Part shown: one piece after another, positions 11,576 to 25,034 of the stretch
How positions within the stretch are numbered: position 1 is the stretch's first letter
Layout of the letters: the number at the start of each line of letters is the position of its first letter
NCBI RefSeq assembly: GCF_004027225.2
Contig: NC_044288.2
Location: 22,206,744-22,270,743 of the forward strand
DNA length: 64,000 bases
Source: Strigops habroptila
Lineage: Eukaryota > Chordata > Aves > Psittaciformes > Psittacidae
Reading direction: 5' to 3'
The notes under the pieces: model-generated
The model's input: only the letters and a program-made list of their open reading frames with translations
What the model was told of the DNA's origin: nothing
Databases searched by the model: none
Translations under genes and position numbers: made by a program

Positions 11576-14500
11576 CCATCCATCATTATTTTCTTACAAT
11601 TTCTCCTCACTTGCTGAGGACAGACTGCAGTTCTCCACTTCGCTCCTGGGGACCTTCTGTGGGATTGTTATCATATTTACCATCTTCCCTCCCTCCTGCA
11701 GGGAGACTGATTTAAGTGACAGGTTACACACTATAGTAGTTCCATAATTGCATATTTGTTTTCCTCCAGAGCTCTTGAATGATTACCATATGGTCTTGGC
11801 AATTTCTGACTCTTCATCTTACCAATTAGTCCTAAAATGCATTTTATTGTCATTTAATTTGAGAGAGTTCCTTACACTTGTCCCCATAAGTTTGGCTCTC
11901 ATGGGAGAATAACCTACCTCAACCACAGTGAGCACCAACACAAAGCTTCAGTTTACTTTCCCACAGCAGTTTCCTCTCTTACAAAAATCCTTGTAGAGAC
12001 TGGTCATCTGTTGATCAAACCTCTGCAAAAAGTACCTCATTCTGGCAACTCTGAAAACATTTTTACTAGTATTTTTACTATCCTTTTAGTGATTTTGCAC
12101 CTTAAAATCTTCCCTTACCTGTCCTACAGATTCAGCTTCACAGTTAATGCTTTTTTCCTTTCTTTTTTTTTTTTATTTAAATAGTTTCTTTATTTGCTCA
12201 GAAATCCCTAATTTTGAATACTCTCTTCCACTCTGCGGTTAGAATATTGCCTTTTGCTCCCTTGTAGAATTATTTCACTCAGTGATATATTGCTCTGAGA
12301 TTCAGATAGGGTGTTCTTATCCAGTTTCTCATCTTCTGCCTCCTTATAGCAGCTGCTTTTAATTTCCTTTTAAGAAGCTCACGTACTTCTGAATAGGTCC
12401 CATTTTTAAGGTAGGTATTACTGTGAATAGTTGTGGGGGAAAATCAAATACTCTTAAGATACTCTGCCACAAAACTGTCTGAAAAAATATAGGTATTCAC
12501 CAAGGTGTTTCCAAGCAAGGGAGGCTTTGGAGGGAAGAGTCCATTTAACACCTCCAGCTTGAAGGGGAAGGATAGGGAGGCCCCTGCCACAGCAGTGGAT
12601 GCTGGGTGAGGTACCACCAAGCTTTCAAAAGGGTCTGTGAGGAGGCTGTAGCAGGTAAAAGACAGGTAGGGAATGTGGAGAAGCAACTCCCAAAGGAGGA
12701 TTCACATTCAAAAGCAAGAACGTACCTGTGTCAGCAGAATGATGTGAACTAACTCGTTCAGAGAAGGCAACTGGAAAGATCTTGTGTTATTACAGGCTCT
12801 CCACACTCACACAGGCGGTGCAGAGCTGTCATATGTGGCCTTTCAGCATGCCAGATCTTTCTGCTGCTAGGCAGGCTCTGGGGATACCATGGGGAGCTTG
12901 GGGTGAAAGCCCGCATGCATTTCCCTACACACGGCTCCCACCTCTGCTGCAGTGCTCAGTATCCTTGTGGCTTACAGGAATTAATGACTCATGGATGATG
13001 GAGAAGCTGTGTTGCTTTTCTGGGTGGCTGGCATCCAGCTCACCTGGAAAAAAAGCATCTCACCTGAAGAAAAGAGAGACCAGCTCCCATGGGATGCAGC
13101 GTAGGCCAAGCACCTCTCTGCCAGGGCAAGCATGCAGGCAGGACAGCTCTCTGGGTGCTATGACACTGGCTGGTGTCACCCCACACTTGGATGTGACAAA
13201 GGTTGGTCAACCCCACGACATTTAGGATGCTGGTCCTTGTTAGGACACTGGTCTGTCCAGGCAGCTTTTTGCTCACAGATGTAGGTCTCCCAGCAGAGCA
13301 GCACCCTGTCCATGGGGACAGGCTCCCTCCTCACACAGACAAGGTTTACAAGATGAAATACAAACAGAATCTAAAGCAGGCAGCTGGCAGAACCCAGGCA
13401 GGCCTGCAGATCCACGACTCACAGAAACAAATCTACCAGATGTTTCAGCCTCACAAGGGAGCCACATGCCTGTCCTACTGCAGGAACTGTGTTTTGCCTC
13501 CTGTTGTGTTGGCTTCCTGCAAGAAAGCTGGAAAATGGTGGTGGTTTGAGAGTTACTTTCCCTTCCAAAAAATTGGTGCTCCCATAAGTTTGTGTAGTTA
13601 GTGAATATCAACAAGAAATAAATCAGAGCTTGGAGAAATGCTGTTTTCCACTCTTCCTCCAGCGTGGCTTGTTTACACTGCTGAGCTGCAATCTGAAAAA
13701 TGCCATCTATAATGAATACTAAATAGTGGGAGTCTTTTTCTCAGCAACGTGTTACTAAACCTTATTGCTGTGCAGTAGAATATGCTGGGAGAGAGCGGGG
13801 GCTTGGCTGTGTTTCTCTGTTTCATGCAGTCATAGAAACTGTCAAGCTTAGGTGCCTCTGTGATCTCCAAGCAGCATGTCTCCCTACACCCTTTCCTAGC
13901 TACCCATTTATTTTTAAAATGTTCCATTGTTACTGTAGCTCAGGCTTTTTCAGCCAATTTTAATGTCATTATTATTTCTGTCTGTTTAAAATGTAGCTAC
14001 TTACGCAATTTTAATCTTCCCCCCCCACAAATTCATAGTAATACGTTAACAGCTGCCTTGTGGTGGAAGTCACCTAGAGTTAATACTCAAAACTCCTCAC
14101 TATTAAGAAATGACTCACTGGGTGTTATAAAATCTGTACTGCACTGCCTGGCACCCCATCTTCAGCACACTCACACGTGTCTCTGCTTCATCACCACGAA
14201 CATTTCGTCCCCTGCCTGTACATGCAAAAACAAAGGATAGCAGAAAGCAAGAATGCTTCCACACACAAATGACTTCTAGAGTAGCTCTACAGCTCCTGAA
14301 GCATAAAGGACCAGGAAGTAGAAGGGGATCTATACTGCAGAAGATGGTGATAAAAAGGGATGAAAGAAGGAAGAGTCATAACAGGGCCCCTGCTCACACT
14401 TAAAAATTGCTGCAGCCAGCATGGAATAACACATCTGTCTCTATTTAGGACATTTCTGAGTTCACTTATTTGCCAGCAGTTCCATCCTCAATCAGTTCAA

Positions 14501-14636
14501 GGCACGACCATGACAATAATTCCACATAACAAAATGCACAGTGGAAGTAGTACTGACCCAAAGGCTTGTTAACACACAGCATAGGTAAGAGTGGTATATT
14601 TTTGCCCTTTAGAATACTGAATTGAGGGAAAATTTA
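11576..14636. other. Intergenic, no gene recognised
   Basis: Mixed composition. 12.7-13.6 kb is somewhat GC-richer and has open frames up to 147 codons on the plus strand (12782-13225), but these have no domain, no splice context and overlapping opposite-strand frames, so I do not call a gene. A 12-T run lies at 12163-12174. Confidence 0.5.
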
Positions 14637-14752
14637 GGACAGAGGTTTGAGCAACCTGCTCTAGTGGAAGGTGTCCCTGCCCATAACAGGGGGTTGGAAC
14701 TGGATGAGCTTTAAGGTCCCTTCCAACCCAAACCAGGCTGGGATTCTGTGAA
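14637..14752 (+). mobile_element. CR1 LINE 3' end, sense
   Basis: Contains GAGCAACCTGCTCTAGTGGA, a TGTCCCTGCCCATAACAGG block, and GATGAGCTTTAAGGTCCC, ending TTCTGTGAAATCA. A severely 5'-truncated young CR1. Confidence 0.92.
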
Positions 14753-15599
14753 ATCAAGGTTTCTGAAAAACAGCAATGCACATTCTTTTTTCCTTGCTTC
14801 ACACACTGGAGTGTTTGTATAAATATACGTACACTTCCTATACACACAGTATCAAACACTCAGCAGAAGGGCTACAAGACAAAGTCTAATACCTTGTTTT
14901 GGCAAGATCAGCCTCACAGTCACACGGGCACAGTGAACAGGAGATACTAAAACTTATCATTCACGCACTTCTCATTGAGCTGTGCAAAGGTCATTCTGTT
15001 CTGTGAATAAGCCCGTGTCAACAGTGAGCATATATTAGAGTTCAGAAAACCCTTTGCTGAGGAGATCCAGGCACTCTGGGTTAAAAGGTTATGAAATTTA
15101 GTCTAATCTCTATTTCTATTTTCTTAAATGTTCACTACCAATCTATTATGAAGTCAGTGTAGCCCAAAATTAAGGTTTCCCCAACTTCTTTCACATGACC
15201 CTGGCCACATTTCTACAAGACTGCTCAGACTTGTAGTTCAAACTGTTCAGAATTCTCTCAAGCTGGCCTGAAATCTCATTTTTAAATTCAGCTGATTTGC
15301 ATCCTAAGTTCTCAGACTGAAATAAAAGCATTTCTTTTTGTTAAAACATTCCTTCCACCACTCTCCTGAGAACCTGTTGTGTCTCTGTGCTTTATCGCAG
15401 GAGTGTCGCGTTTGGTCCAGGGTTTCTGCTGGGGAAAGGTTTGTATCTGTTGCCTTCACAACTGTCCACAAAGTTCTTACACTTCCAAACAACTGGAACC
15501 ACCAGCAGTCATTTTCAAGCCCAACAGAATAATGAAGATACCGAAAGATTTAACACCCAGGAAAAGAAAAACACCAGAAGAACATGAATGATTTCTAAG

Positions 15600-16260
15600 C
15601 ACATAGAAACTAAAGAAATGAGTACTTGTCAACATGAATTCCTCATGAACAAAACAAGCTGACTTAATCTAATTTTGCTCTCCAATGGATGACACTTTGT
15701 GGATAAAGCAGCAGCAGCAGATATCACATACCTCAATACCACTGAGGCCCACACAACATTGATGAGTGTAAGAATGCCCTGGCTGAAGTCATGACACAAA
15801 TCGGGCTGGAATCCACACTCGGAGAGTAGTTTCCAATGGTTCACTGTGAAATGTAAAGGACAAATTGCATGGTTACTCAGCTGTTCGTAAGTTCCATTCA
15901 ATATTTTATTGATAGCCTGGATGAAGGAATGGTCTGTGTATTTATTAAATCTGCCAAGATTAAATCTGCAAAGAGTGGCTACAAATACATTCAGGATAGC
16001 AGTATTACAAATTTTTGACAACTTGGACAAGCTGTCTATAAATACAGGAGTCATCTCAATTGTACAAAGCATAGTGTTTTAACTTAGGCAGGAGTGAAGT
16101 GCACAAATAGAGGACAGAAAGCAGGGCAGAAAGCAATCTGGGAAAAAAAATAGATCTGAAGGTTCTGATAGATCAGAAGCTGAACAGGGGTTATTGTCCC
16201 GAGCAAAGAGAAAACACTACACAGATGTATTAACAGAAGAATTACCTGCAAGACATCTTG
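15600..16260 (+). mobile_element. Ancient CR1 LINE, sense, middle region
   Basis: Ordered matches to an ancient CR1: GTACTTGTCAACATGAATTCC, GACTTAATCTAATTTTGCT, GTAGTTTCCAATGGTTCACTG, TTCAATATTTTATTGATAGCC and TTATTAAATCTGCCAAGATT, ending GATGTATTAACAGAAG. Its complement carries a 147-codon open frame (15629-16072) that looks protein-like but is just this element read backwards. Confidence 0.75.
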
Positions 16261-18739
16261 CAGGTCCTTTTGCTGTACTTAGTATTAGTAACGCCTCAGT
16301 GCAGAGGAACATCCAGTCTTTGGTACTGCTCCTCAAGAAAGGCTGACAGGCTAAGCAGCAAGAAAAACAATAAATAACAGTTAGAGGCCTGGAAAACATG
16401 TCCTGAATCAAGAGACTGAGACCAGGAGGTGCTCAAAAGAGAAGACCATGGAGAGATGCAGTAGCAGGCCTGACAGAGTCGGGATCGGTGTAATAACAGT
16501 CCTGGAGCAGATAAAAGTCTGCAACAAAAATGGAAGAGAAAGAAGCCAAGAATGTCATGAGCAGATCTGATTCCGTTATGGAAGAAGGAGATGGAACAAG
16601 TGATTACCTGAGATTTCTTCCAGTTTCACTTTGTAATGATTCTGTGCTGATTAGAGTTTGTCTGTACTCAATTTGTCCTGATGTACCCCAGTGACTTCAT
16701 ACAGTAATTGCTCATGCACATTTACATCATTTCTGCATTAACATCATCATTAAGGTTAGTGTTCTACGTTCATCGCGCCATCTTAAGACTATCTGTCTTG
16801 CAAATACCTTATCAAAATGCTATTTGCCAAACCAGCTCGACTCACAACTCATTAATCAAAAGCCATTTTAATAATTAGTCCTCAAACAGTAATTCAGTAA
16901 AATCTTTGTATCTTGATTTTCTTTTCTAACCGGCGCGATGGGCAAAAGGGTTTCTAATCATCTGGCACCACCACTCTGAGACTCAAGTCTAGATTAGAGC
17001 TGCTGGTGCCAGAGTCACCCATTCCACTGCCATAGAAACCACTACAATTTTAGAGAAAATTGTATATATCTTGGACCTCTCAGTTCCAGATCCTTATAGA
17101 AGATGGCAGATCACTGATGCTGCCGTTAGCACCCAGTCCAAGCCCTGGCACAAAAGCAGGACCAGCACTACCCACATCCTTTCCAATGTTGGAAGAGATG
17201 TACTTAAAACCTTTTCCAGATTATTCATTTCAGTGATTATCCATCATCTTCCCAACATCTCTGTTAGTGCAGTTCAGCCTGTTATCTCCAGCCATCTCTC
17301 CAGCAGGCACTGAAAACAGTTTAAGATGCATTGGCCAGGCAGGGCAGCTGGCTAGCATGACTGCTTCTTAGTGAGAACTACTTCTCAGGGTGCCAAGGGA
17401 AAGCAGTGAGGCCTTTTCAAATAATTATAATCAATTACCAATATTGATCAGAACCAGCTATAGCTGAGCTTCTGACAGGATCCATCAAATTAAATGGCTG
17501 TGCTTCCAGTATTGCTGGAAGGAGAACAAAGATCCTTGTGAAGTCGTGCAGATGTATGAAAATACAGCTCAATTCCACTGGCATACAATCAGATAAATCA
17601 ACGTTATATAAACCCAGAAATAATATAAGTCACACACCTTGTTAGCTCTGTAGACCCTTACACCATTGTTAAACTCGGTTGTGTAAGAGAGTGGAAACCC
17701 AAAAGATTCCAGATTTATCACCTTAATCCATTACATTTCTTCTCAAGAATTCACACTGCTGTCATTTTCTCTCCCATTCTGATTACCTTCTTTGTAACAT
17801 ATTGGCTTTCTTACTTTTACTGAATAATTCCTGGTCTATTATATCTATAATTATACTAATAATTAAGCATGCCTTTTCATCAGCTAGCAGCTAATTACTT
17901 CTGTTCCTACCCAGCCTGCTCAGAAAACAGTCAATTCATCTGCATCCATATCACTCTCCCTGTTGCTAAGCAGTCAATGCTAGGCAGCAGTTGCACTGTA
18001 GCCAGCATCGTTTGGTTCGCCCTGGCTTTACAGGTACTTTCAGCTACCAAAACAGGCTCTACTAACTGCGGTCTTAGTCCTTTTTTGGTCAGACCTTATC
18101 CAAGATTTTGTTATATGCAGACTGAAGTGATGAAGTAGTCAAAGCGCTCGATTCTCTAGCATTATCACTGAGAGGAAATACTTGCATTCACATACTGTCC
18201 TGATGGATTTCGTGGTACACTGGATCAATCCTGCATCCATTAATGTGGGAACTGGACACTGTCACTGTGACTCTGCTTTCTCACTCTGGTTCCCACCAGC
18301 ACAGTGCAGATGGGCTCTGCCCCAATTCACTCCAGCTAGTTAGCACCAAACTGCAGTGATGCAGTGACAAATCAGCCCAGATTGCTTTATTTTCCAATTA
18401 CCTGTCATTTTCTCTGTTGTCGGTTGGACAAAGCAGCTGATGTTCCAGGGCAGGAATTCCCACTATCTCCAGCCCTGGCAAAGCCACTTCCTTCCCTTTT
18501 TCTCTGTTAATGAAATTAGTGACATTAACATCAGCGAAAAGTTAATGGTGAGTCTCTCCAGGCTTCCTAGAGACTGGGCTAGGCCCAAACCCTTAATCCT
18601 TTTATCTGATTCATGACTGCATACTCTGAAATGAAGAAATGTTGGCAAATGCAGTGGTTGTGCTTGATTCCAGAGAAAGGGAATTCGAAAATGAGGAAAT
18701 TTGTTGAAAAAAAAAAAACCCACTCAGAGTGGCAGCCAG
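16261..18739. other. Intergenic, no gene recognised
   Basis: The first 180 bases may still be CR1. Beyond that I see only unique-looking sequence with a 10-bp inverted repeat (16961-16970 with 17004-17013) and no supported exon. Confidence 0.45.
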
Positions 18740-20000
18740 AAAGGTAAAATGTTTTCAGATGGCAGGTAGACTATTTTAGGATTCTATATTGGAGGCTCAA
18801 AGCAAATGCATATAACCTGTCAAAAAAGACTTGAGAGAAAAACAAAAAGCATAAAACAGCAGAATCAGGGAGGCTGTTGGAAGTTAAAACGTATGCTGCA
18901 AAAAGCTAAAGTTGCGTCTGAAAAAGGAAAACTAAAAAGAACATAAATCCTGGCAGACTAAATGTAAAAGCACAATAACATAGACTGAGGAAAGAATTTA
19001 GAAGCTATTCGCTAAAGAAATAAAAAAGAAAGGAAGAAATCCTTCTTGAACACATCAAGAGCATGAAGGTTGCAAGAGCTAGGTATGAGAGAAGCACTCA
19101 GGAAAGATAATGCCATCGCAAAAGATCCCAAACTCTTCTTTTTACATCTCTGTTCACCTGGAGAACCTCAGAGAAACTCTGAGGCCAGGACCCTGTTTAT
19201 AAGGCATTCACAACAGGCTTGTCTTAATTTAAGGTTGTTAAGTGTAGATTACAACCAGACAAAATGAATAACAACGTATCAGTGGATGAGATTCATGCAA
19301 GATCTTTACAGAATGTTAAATATGAATCATCTGAGCTAATCCCCTTAGTACGTAACCTTTTGCTGAAAATTGCTGTGATTATCAAAGGGCTGGAAGGTAA
19401 CTAATAACAAATCAGCTTTTAAAAAGAAATCCAGTGGTGATTCAAGAACCCACAGACCACTAAGTCTAATGTCCATATTGGTTGTATTGGCTGAAGCTCT
19501 AGTAAAGAACAGAATTACTGAATACATGAATAAAAGCAACATATTAAGGAAAAGTAAATATGACTTTTGTAAAAGGAATCTGAGCCTCCTGAATCTGCTG
19601 GAATTCTCTGAAGGAGTCAAAAGCACGTAAATAACAGAGATCCAGCTGAGAAATTTCCCTTGCATTTCCAGCTCACGCCAAGCTTCCAGAAACTTCAGAC
19701 ACTGGAGGTCTCATCAAAGGCTTTTAAATAAACTAAAAAGCCAGGGACTGCAGGTAAGGACCTCACAGAGTTAAATAATACTGGAAAAAGAAGATTAGAC
19801 TGTAGGATGAGTTTTCACAGTGGAGGATGATCATCAGTGGAGTCCCATGGGGATTAAGGTCCATGGTGTTCAATGTGTTCAGAAATGACCTGGAAAGTAG
19901 GTGGAACAGTGAAGAGTTCTGAGAAAACATCAATTAATTAGGATAATACTTACTACAAAACCTTAAAGATCTCATGACACTGAGTAAGCCTCATGATAAG
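18740..20000 (+). mobile_element. Ancient CR1 LINE, sense
   Basis: Stations in order: a lysine-codon-rich stretch (18.8-19.1 kb), then AATCCAGTGGTGATTCAAG, then GGAGTCCCATGGGGATTAAG followed by TTCAATGTGTTCAGAAATGA and CCTGGAAAGTAGG. The last three are the hallmark end of the reverse-transcriptase region. Many stops and indels: a fossil. Confidence 0.7.
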
Positions 20001-23000
20001 GTGGAAGATAAATTTCAGCCCTGACAGCTATAATCTACCTATCCACGAAAAGCAACACCAACTTTACACACAGAATGATGGGCTCTGAACTGGTTTGCAC
20101 AATTTAGAAAATGCATCCTGACATTCTAATAGCTAGTTCTATGAATATATCACCTCAGTGCTCAACAGCAGTCAGAAAAAGAAAAGCAAAAGTTCAGAAT
20201 TCTTAGGAGAGAGAAGTATGACTTTGCCACTCTATGAATTCATGGTGCATCTGCTTCTCGAATACCAAGTGTAGCTCTGGTACTCTCACCTTATAAAGAA
20301 AAGGAACTGTAACAGGGAAAAGAAAAAATACATGGCAGAATGACAAATGTAGTGAGCACAAAACTGCTTCCATGTGAAAAACAAAATTAGCTTGCAGAAG
20401 TTGAATAGGAAGCAATCACTTGCCATTTGTCTTTGCCAATTGTACTGAGCAGGCCAGGTGCCAGAAAGGGGAGACGGACACCATACAAGAGCTCTGTCGC
20501 GTGCCTTTTTGTTCAGCTGCTGCAGCCTTCATATTCTGTCAGACAGGAATTTCAAGGGATGTGTGAGAATTGTGACAACTAGGTTTCATACACAACCCCA
20601 GCATGTTCTCAGGAAAAGAAAAAAATATAAGGGGAAAAAGCAAGAATAAAAGACTGCTGTACTTGCAGTACTTTTTGTGCCCATTACTTGCAAATCAGCA
20701 TTTATTAGAGGTCTCTGCATCCTTCCCCATCTGCCCTTCCCACACTGCAATTTCAATAAATAAAACCCCACTTAGGCAGCATTCACTAACGTCTGACTAC
20801 AGCAACCCAGCCATGTTGCTTTGCTGGCTTCCACAGGGCTGCATTTAACACAGTTCCTCTCACCTGTCCATGTTCCTTTCATTTTTCAAACTCCTCCGAG
20901 CACTGTGGGTTCAGGTTGTTAACTCAGCTCCTTCAAGGACAGCACTACTCTTCATTCAGCTGTGCACTGGCCAGCACCAATTGGTCCCATACCTGATAAC
21001 AGCCTTAAACTACTGGCAAGCTATTAATAATACACAAGCAATGATTTTAATTGCAACCGGGTGTCTAGAATTTAGGAGTTGTACGAAGAGTTCCTTCTAT
21101 CTAAAATATTATTGTCCCATTGTGCATTTTGGAGTTTAGCTCTCATTAAAAGTAATAGAGGGAAATAGTGTGTAGCAAACCGAATGTGTTTGTTTTCACA
21201 GTTCACCTCCTGCTCCTCTACACTAAACCACACTCTCACTCAGTGACAAGACCACAGCTGTTGCCATGTTTTACTTACCTGCTGAGTGCAATATTTAGCT
21301 TGAGGGACACTGAAGTTTTCTGTTTGTTAGTTATCAGGTCAATAACTCTCACCTTATCACTTCAGTTTCCATTCTGTTGATAAAACCTGTCAGCCTTCCT
21401 TGAGTGGTTCCTGGCCCTCAGAAGAAATCACATTAAATTGGCACAACCAAGTAAATCTGTAAGGGATGTGCTCCTGATTTACCAAAGGGAAGGGGGAAGG
21501 GCTTGAATTTCTCTCCCTCTTCCTTCTTGCCTGGCTCCAATGTCCGAGCGCTTCGAGCTGTGTTGAAAACCTCCCTACGGATTCAGCAGTTGGAGTCAGC
21601 TCAGGTCTTTGAATGTGGCCCAGAGGAGATGTCTGTGGAGCCAAAATTGATATGTTTAAGTGCAAGAGACAATAATCATTTCTTCAAGTATAAGCTAAAA
21701 ATACCCAGAAGAAAGTGGAATTCATAATGGAGATTTTAAAGATCTGTGACATACCAGAGCCTGCACAAGGGTTTTAATGAGAGAGAAGCCAATTTAATTG
21801 GTCAGTGTGAGCAGATGTTTTGCTGGGTAAGTGGGCTACCATGTCTCCCATTCCCACTTAATGCCAGGAGCATCACTGCTGTGCTTAATATGGCCACGAC
21901 AAGCCCATGTCAGAGGAGTGCACTGTCAGAGTCAGGAAGAACCTTGATAATCAACGTCTCCGTGTTGCCAGATCACAGAACTGAGCCACGAGGAGAAAGC
22001 ACTAAAAAGAGGAAGCAAAGGAACATTTCTAAAGGTAATTGCTTGAGTGACCATCTCTGGTTGTCGTCTGGTTCATTACTATGCTTGGCATGAAGCTAAA
22101 GCAGCCCATTAAGTTTTGAAGTCTGTTAATGCTGAATTAACAAGGAGTTGCTGAGTACCACGGTTAAAATCTGCAGCCTCCCCTGTGCAAACACTTCTGG
22201 AGTGCATGTCACCACTCATAGGAACCCCAGAAATAACTTCCATGGACCATTCAATTATAGGCAATCACCACTCAGCGCTCCCTCTACTTGTGGCATGGCT
22301 CATCAATCAGGTTTTCTGTCACCATGTCTCTTCTCATAGCAGTCACCAGAAGGCCCTGAGCTCCCTCTGAATTCATGTGACATTTACTGTCAGGGGCTGT
22401 CAACACCAAGAGATTCTCCCAGGGCCTTTGAGTTCATCGCAAAGCAACAAGATATATCCCCAAAACACACTCCCAGTTCCAGATCTGGATTACATTGACT
22501 GACTGAGGGGCTTTGCAGCAGCCAGGGGAGAGTGAAAGGGCGGCTCAAGCTACAGCTTATGCCCAAATACCTTTTTTTTCTTGTTAGAAAAATACAACCC
22601 CATTAAGACAGGGTTTAGGCCTATGATTAATTAAGGCTTCTTCAAAAATGCCCCTTATGAACTTATGAAGAGAAATTATGAGATTGCTTACTTGGAAATT
22701 TAACCTTCCCATCTTTAGCATTGATCCTGCATTCGATGCCTGTTTCCCAATACAGTGACCTAGTGGAAAAAAATGTATAAAACTTAATAAATTGCAGTTG
22801 GCAGTATTGACAAAGTGTGTATATGCACATTTGGGTTTGTATGAACGTATTATAAGAAATCTAATAAAGTAAAACAAACACATTTTCTTTCGTCTGCGAG
22901 CTGTGAAACTGGATCATCTGTAATTACAAGTGTTTCAAGTCTACTTCGTCAAAGTCGTACACTGAGTTTTGTAGCCATAAATTCCTGGCTTTAGAAAAAA

Positions 23001-23539
23001 CCTGATGTGTGTCAAAGCTTTCAGGTTCCACTAAGTTACTTTGCTCAAGACACAGAAAATCACAGATGAAAACCCAAGTTACCAAAAGACCACTATGAGA
23101 CAAGAGGCAACAGCTCCAGCACCCAGGGAACAAAGTTCCAGGGGCTGTTGTGCCTCAAAGCAATAATTAAGAACTTGGAGATACGTTGACTTTGTCTGGA
23201 CTTTCAGGGGGAATGGCATTAATGGGTGTTTAAACCAGTGAGTAGAAGAGTGCCTTCCACTGCAAGGTTTTTCAGAGCTCTAGAAGGTTACATACATTCT
23301 GAAGCCAGTTATGGTTTTTTATAACTTGCTTTCTACAACCAGTCTGGTTTTCTCTTTCCACCAAATAAATGTATTTCTTAAGGAGCACAGTATTTATTTC
23401 CCTAAGGCACAAAGTATTTATTTTCCTAAAATTATTGTGTGATAACAGAGTTTCCTCAGCCTCTTCTTACACATTCTGTATGCCAGCCCACTGATCACCA
23501 TCATCTGAGCCCAACAATCCAGGCAATTTTCCATCCAAT
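20001..23539. other. Intergenic, no gene recognised
   Basis: Short open frames on both strands only. None has domain features, and I find no credible run of splice sites in phase. Could contain non-coding conserved elements that cannot be seen without an alignment. Confidence 0.45.
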
Positions 23540-23860
23540 TTATAGTCCATTTACCCAATCCATACCCCCCCAGTTTAGTGAGGTGATACTATAGGAGACC
23601 ATGTCAAAGGCCTTGCTAACAACAAGGTAAACATCACCCACTGCTCTCCCCTTGTTCTCTGAGCCAGTCTCATCACAGAAGGCAATCAGGCTGGTTAGGG
23701 ATGATTGCCCTTGTCAAATCCACTCTGGCTCTTCCCAATTGCCTTCTTGTCCTTCACACACTTAAAAGTTTCCAGGGGAAGATGTGCCACCACCTCCCAG
23801 AGACACAGGCTAAACAGAGTGTTTCAGAGTTGTCCAGTCCTTCTTCTTACCCTTGAGTAA
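23540..23860 (-). mobile_element. CR1 LINE internal fragment, antisense
   Basis: Contains GACCATGTCAAAGGCCTTGC, AAGGCAATCAGGCTGGTTAG and CCTTCTTGTCCTTCACACAC in the order expected for an antisense CR1 internal region. It is separate from the 3' end that follows, because orientation puts that element's 3' end on its left. Confidence 0.8.
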
Positions 23861-24012
23861 TGAATGAGTGCGTGAGGTTTGACACCTTTCAGTCATCACC
23901 ATCCTCTCCTGATTACTGCAACCTTCCAAAGTGGAGCTGCAATGTCATCAGCCACTTCCCCAGCACCCTTGGGTGCACAGAGCAAAATCCCAACAACAAC
24001 AGTCATGGACTT

Positions 24013-24240
24013 ACAGAATCATAGAACAGTTTAGGTTGGAAGGGACCTTAAAGCTCATTCAGATCCAACCCCTGCCACGAGCAGGGACACCTTCCACTAG
24101 AACAGGTTGCTCCAAGCCCCTGTGTCCAACCTGGCCTTGAACACTGCCAGGGATGGGGCAGCCACAGCTTCTCTGGGCACCCTGTGCCAGCACCTCAGCA
24201 CCCTCACAGGGAAGGATTTTTCTCCTCAGGGCTGCTCTCA
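24013..24240 (-). mobile_element. CR1 LINE 3' end, antisense
   Basis: Begins ACAGAATCATAGAACAGTTT and proceeds through AGGGACCTTAAAGCTCATTC, the CTCCAAGCCCCTGTGTCCAA block, and CTCTGGGCACCCTGTGCC. It has the common GGGCACCCTGTGCC form rather than the variant found in three other copies. Confidence 0.93.
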
Positions 24241-25034
24241 ACCCAGTCTCTGCCTGGTCAGAAAAGCTGTAGCAAGGCACTCTGCACCTCAGCAACTCCC
24301 CATGGCTTATCGCCTCTTCCTTCTCAATGTCCTTTCCACCCTCTGACTGCAAGCTGCTAGGACACAAACTAGCCAAGCTGGAAAGCCACAAGAAGCAGCC
24401 CTTATGCAGAACTTGCTGTCCTCCTGCCTGCACAGCGCAAGTAATTTCTCTCTGTAACATGTACTCCTTCAGTCACATTACTCCATGGCAGCCTAGATCC
24501 ACGACAAAGATCTCTGATCTTTGCTATCTCAATTTGTCTTGCTCTGGACTATCCTCTTCCCTGTGTCTCAGAGTCCCCCTCCCATCTCATCTGCATTTGG
24601 TTCTTCTCCTTCTCCAAAGTAAAAAGACACAAATGTGCAGCAATGGTTCAACAGATGTTGCCCAACTCCTGTGCCATCCTCACAATATGAATCAAACCAG
24701 ATTATCTCTGCTATTGACTTGCCAGTTGCAGAAAACACAAGAGTTTCACACACCAAACGGCTGGGGACCTGGAAGGAAATTAAGACTAAACAGCATTAAA
24801 AATACAGTGATTAGCTGAGAAGATCTTGGATGAACCAATACCAACAAATGCAGTGTTAGTTTTTTGAGCATTAATTACTGATATCAACTTGATGAGCAAG
24901 AAAATTAAGGCAAGATTATAGAGTGGAGATGCTGATATTTCTATTTTGCATGTCATTTTCATCACCAAACAAACTGTAGTAGCTTAGCAAATACCAGCCT
25001 ACTAACACGAGACAATTACAGACACATTTACTAA
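24241..25034. other. Intergenic, unassigned
   Basis: No gene seen. The first part may be the diverged remainder of the adjacent CR1. Confidence 0.4.

Noticed and set aside
12782..13225. 147-codon plus-strand open frame in intergenic DNA
   Set aside because: No domain, no acceptor/donor context, and overlapping frames on the other strand of similar quality.
15629..16072. 147-codon minus-strand open frame with protein-like look
   Set aside because: The plus strand here is an ancient sense CR1 with several ordered matches; the frame is that element read backwards.
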